Shown: positions 61,434 through 63,568 of the stretch, in pieces | Position numbering within the stretch: position 1 is the stretch's first letter | Layout: each line of letters begins with the position of its first letter | DNA from: a bacterium | GTDB lineage: Bacteria > Planctomycetota > Planctomycetia > Pirellulales > Pirellulaceae | Length of the DNA: 63,568 nt | NCBI GenBank assembly: GCA_030430075.1 | Contig: JAUIGN010000051.1 | Coordinates: 1 to 63,568, forward strand | Direction of reading: 5' to 3' | Notes under the pieces: generated by a model | What the model saw: only the letters and a program-made list of their open reading frames with translations | What the model was told of the DNA's origin: nothing | The model's database searches: none | Made by a program: the position numbers and the translations under genes

Positions 61434-63431
61434 ATGCCTCAAGACGCCTGGCAATCCGACCCATTGCAACCGCCCGTCACGGCGCCGCCCGAGGGCGGTG
61501 GAAGTCCGGCCGAGATGCTGCCGCCTCAAGTCGCGGACCGCGGCCATGCCGAAATCCAACCGGGCCCGCCGATTCAGCCGCCTCCCCAGGTCGCCGGGAT
61601 CCGCGTCGGTCCGCAGCCCCATCATCATCATCGCCACCGCCGGCACGAATACTACGTCGCCTATTCGGTTGCCATCGGCACCTTTGCCTGCCTTTTCACC
61701 GTGATGGCCGGCTTGTTGGTATGGGCCTTGAATGAGCAACACCGGGCAACGGTCGACGCAGCCGGCACGGCACCGCGATCGGTCGCTCCAGCCAATCCAC
61801 CGCCCGTTGCACTCGGTTCCCCCGCACACATCGCCGCTCGGCAGCCGCCGGCGGACGAAGCGGCTGATCAACCCGACTTGCCGACGACCGGTATTTCGAC
61901 CGACTTCTCGTTCTCTGCCGACCAGGCCTGGACGGGTGAAAACCTCTTCGCCAGCGATACCGCTTTCGACCCGCAGACGATTATCGACGACCTGGTGATG
62001 CGCCAGTTGGCGACGTTGGAAATCGAACCCGCCAACCTCTGTTCAGACGAAGTGTTCCTCCGCCGCCTTTATCTCGACACCATGGGCACCTTACCCACGG
62101 CCGAGGAGGCCGCCGGTTTTCTCGATGATCCTGACCCCGAGAAACGCCGCAAGCTGATTGAAGAGGTGCTGCGGCGACCGGAATTTGCCGACTACCAGGC
62201 GATGAAATGGTGCGACATTTTACGCGTCAAAGCAGAGTTCCCCATCAAGCTCTGGCCGAATGCGGCCCAGGCATACCATCGCTGGGTGCGCACGGCGATC
62301 CAGGAGAACATGCCCTATGACGAGTTTGCTCGCCAGCTCCTGACGTCGTCCGGCAGCAATTTTCGAAAGCCGCAGGTCAACTTCTATCGCGCCGTGCAAA
62401 GCAAGACGCCCGAAGGCATCGCGCAGGTTGTCGCACTGACGTTTCTCTGTGCTCGGGCCGAAGCATGGGAACCGGAGCGACTGGAGGGGATGAGCCGGTT
62501 CTTTTCTCAGGTCGGTTACAAGGGGACCGGCGAGTGGAAAGAAGAGATTGTCTTCTTTGACCGCAGATTGGGACGCGAGCAAGCCGCGGACGGGCCCTTG
62601 ACGGCCGTGCTTCCCAGCGGCAAGCAACTGGAGATTCCCCCCGGCACCGACCCTCGGCTGGTCTTCACCGACTGGTTGGTCGACAAACGCAACCGTTGGT
62701 CTTCACGGGCGATCGCTAACCGCATCTGGTTCTGGATGATGGGGCGCGGCATCGTCGATCCGCCCGATGACGTCCGCCCCGATAACCCGGCGACCAACAA
62801 GCTGCTCCTCAACTACCTCGGCACGGTGCTTGTAGAGGCCGATTACGACCTCCGCGATCTTTACCGCCGGATTCTCAATTCGCAGACCTATCAACTGGCG
62901 TGCACCCACAGTGCGCCCGGTTCGCTGGCCGCCGAGAATTTCGCGTATGCCCATGTCCGGCGTCTGGACGCCGAGGTGTTGATCGATGCGATTTGCCAGA
63001 TCACCGGCACATCGGAGACGTATTCGAGCATCATTCCCGAACCGTTTACGTTTCTCCCGGAAGGTCAGCGGGCGATTGCGTTGCCGGATGGCAGCATCAC
63101 GAGCCCGTTTCTGGAGATGTTCGGACGGCCCACGCGGGATACCGGCTTGGAGTCGGACCGCAACAACAAGCTGACGGCCCGCCAGGCCTTGCATTTGCTG
63201 AATTCGAACCACTTTCGCAACAAGCTCAAACGCGGTCCGGCCATGCGCGAGTTGCTCGATGCACCGACCAGCCCGGCCGAGAAAGCGGAGCGGCTCTACT
63301 TGACGATTCTTTCCCGGCGCCCGACCGAAGACGAGCGGGCCGTTGCAGAAGGACTGTGTGGCTACCAGGGCGGTGCCCGTGACGTGGCCTGGGCGTTGAT
63401 CAACAGCGACGAGTTTTTGTTTCGGCATTAG
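61434..63431 (+). CDS. Membrane-anchored DUF1549/DUF1553 protein lacking the cytochrome domain
   Basis: 665 residues. The N-terminus is Pro-rich and His-rich (HHHHRHRRH near 63-71), then a single membrane segment (about 75-98, YSVAIGTFACLFTVMAGLLV). A linker leads to DUF1549 (about 180-350) and DUF1553 (about 400-665). It differs from the two other DUF1549/1553 proteins in the window. The CX4CH cytochrome-like domain is absent. The CAQCH haem motif of DUF1549 is replaced by LCARAEAWEPERLEG, and the CECER cluster of DUF1553 by TGLESDRNNKLTARQALHLL. Other family blocks remain (RRLYLDTMGTLPTAEEA, RAIANRIWFWMMGRGIVDPP, LSRRPTEDE). It starts three bases after the chorismatase gene, so it is probably co-transcribed. 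It is a recognised-looking subfamily without haem motifs; its function is unknown. Confidence 0.88.
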   Translation: MPQDAWQSDPLQPPVTAPPEGGGSPAEMLPPQVADRGHAEIQPGPPIQPPPQVAGIRVGPQPHHHHRHRRHEYYVAYSVAIGTFACLFTVMAGLLVWALNEQHRATVDAAGTAPRSVAPANPPPVALGSPAHIAARQPPADEAADQPDLPTTGISTDFSFSADQAWTGENLFASDTAFDPQTIIDDLVMRQLATLEIEPANLCSDEVFLRRLYLDTMGTLPTAEEAAGFLDDPDPEKRRKLIEEVLRRPEFADYQAMKWCDILRVKAEFPIKLWPNAAQAYHRWVRTAIQENMPYDEFARQLLTSSGSNFRKPQVNFYRAVQSKTPEGIAQVVALTFLCARAEAWEPERLEGMSRFFSQVGYKGTGEWKEEIVFFDRRLGREQAADGPLTAVLPSGKQLEIPPGTDPRLVFTDWLVDKRNRWSSRAIANRIWFWMMGRGIVDPPDDVRPDNPATNKLLLNYLGTVLVEADYDLRDLYRRILNSQTYQLACTHSAPGSLAAENFAYAHVRRLDAEVLIDAICQITGTSETYSSIIPEPFTFLPEGQRAIALPDGSITSPFLEMFGRPTRDTGLESDRNNKLTARQALHLLNSNHFRNKLKRGPAMRELLDAPTSPAEKAERLYLTILSRRPTEDERAVAEGLCGYQGGARDVAWALINSDEFLFRH

Positions 63432-63435
63432 CGAG

Positions 63436-63465
63436 GATGATTCATCAGCCGTTGGGCGTTAGCCC
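63436..63465 (+). repeat. Dispersed repeat C, copy 2
   Basis: Matches the last unit at 57735-57765 almost exactly, with a GGGC-GTTA-GCCC hairpin core; it lies right after the stop of the DUF1549/1553 gene. Confidence 0.8.
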
Positions 63466-63568
63466 TTAGGTGTGGCCACATTTGTATTGATTTTGTGAGT
63501 GTCGAGTTGTGCGTTGTGGTGGATTTTTTTGGCAAGCTTGGCTGAGTTTACGCGGCGATGTTGGAAGT
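63466..63568. other. Right-edge non-coding sequence
   Basis: AT-richer than the rest; no gene start is visible before the window ends. Confidence 0.5.

Noticed and set aside
60099..61871. Minus-strand 590-residue open frame opposite chorismatase
   Set aside because: Spans two plus-strand genes with clear families and shows no motif of its own.

Overview
The window is GC-rich, densely coding, and very probably from a planctomycete (Planctomycetota, likely of Pirellulales type). I infer this from co-occurring families: Tat-exported DUF1501 proteins, DUF1549/DUF1553 proteins with CX4CH and CAQCH motifs, pre-peptidase C-terminal (PPC) domain proteins, WD40 and PQQ-type propellers, a zinc-ribbon Ser/Thr kinase paired with an ECF sigma factor, and a giant protein carrying an LEPR-XLL type N-terminal motif. 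No rRNA, tRNA, phage, transposase or CRISPR array was seen.

Layout: (1) 1-6851, minus strand: a tight four-gene operon DUF1501 > PPC protein > DUF1549/1553 > DUF1501 (the last runs off the left edge). (2) 7078-8925, plus: a secreted sialidase-like Asp-box protein with a candidate promoter. (3) 9441-23663, plus: a second seven-gene export cluster repeating the DUF1501, PPC and DUF1549/1553 set, followed by a cytochrome/WD40 protein and two quinoprotein-type propellers; the last propeller has a methyltransferase-like N-terminal domain. (4) 24033-27202, minus: ECF sigma factor followed by a membrane Ser/Thr kinase with a four-fold repeated membrane module; a decayed second ECF sigma gene lies just upstream. 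(5) 28184-51193, plus: one 23-kb gene for a 7669-residue modular surface protein (LktA-like adhesin repeats, beta-helices, GEVED, FG-GAP, Ig-like, Calx-beta, cohesin-like and dockerin modules). (6) 51541-56681, plus: a HExxH/YkgJ fusion protein, then three overlapping genes for an asparagine-synthetase-like ATP enzyme, a radical SAM protein resembling the RaSEA/TIGR01210 group, and a flavin-dependent halogenase-like oxidoreductase. (7) 56929-57501, minus: a small secreted protein. (8) 58380-63431, plus: class II DAHP synthase, an FkbO/Hyg5-type chorismatase and a membrane-anchored DUF1549/1553 variant.

The most interesting functional reading is that regions 6 and 8 form a specialised-metabolism locus. 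DAHP synthase would feed the shikimate pathway and chorismatase would divert chorismate to a hydroxybenzoate or dihydroxycyclohexadienoate. The halogenase-like, radical SAM and amide-forming enzymes could then tailor a product. This is inference from gene content. Intergenic gaps carry several families of short dispersed palindromic repeats, recorded separately.
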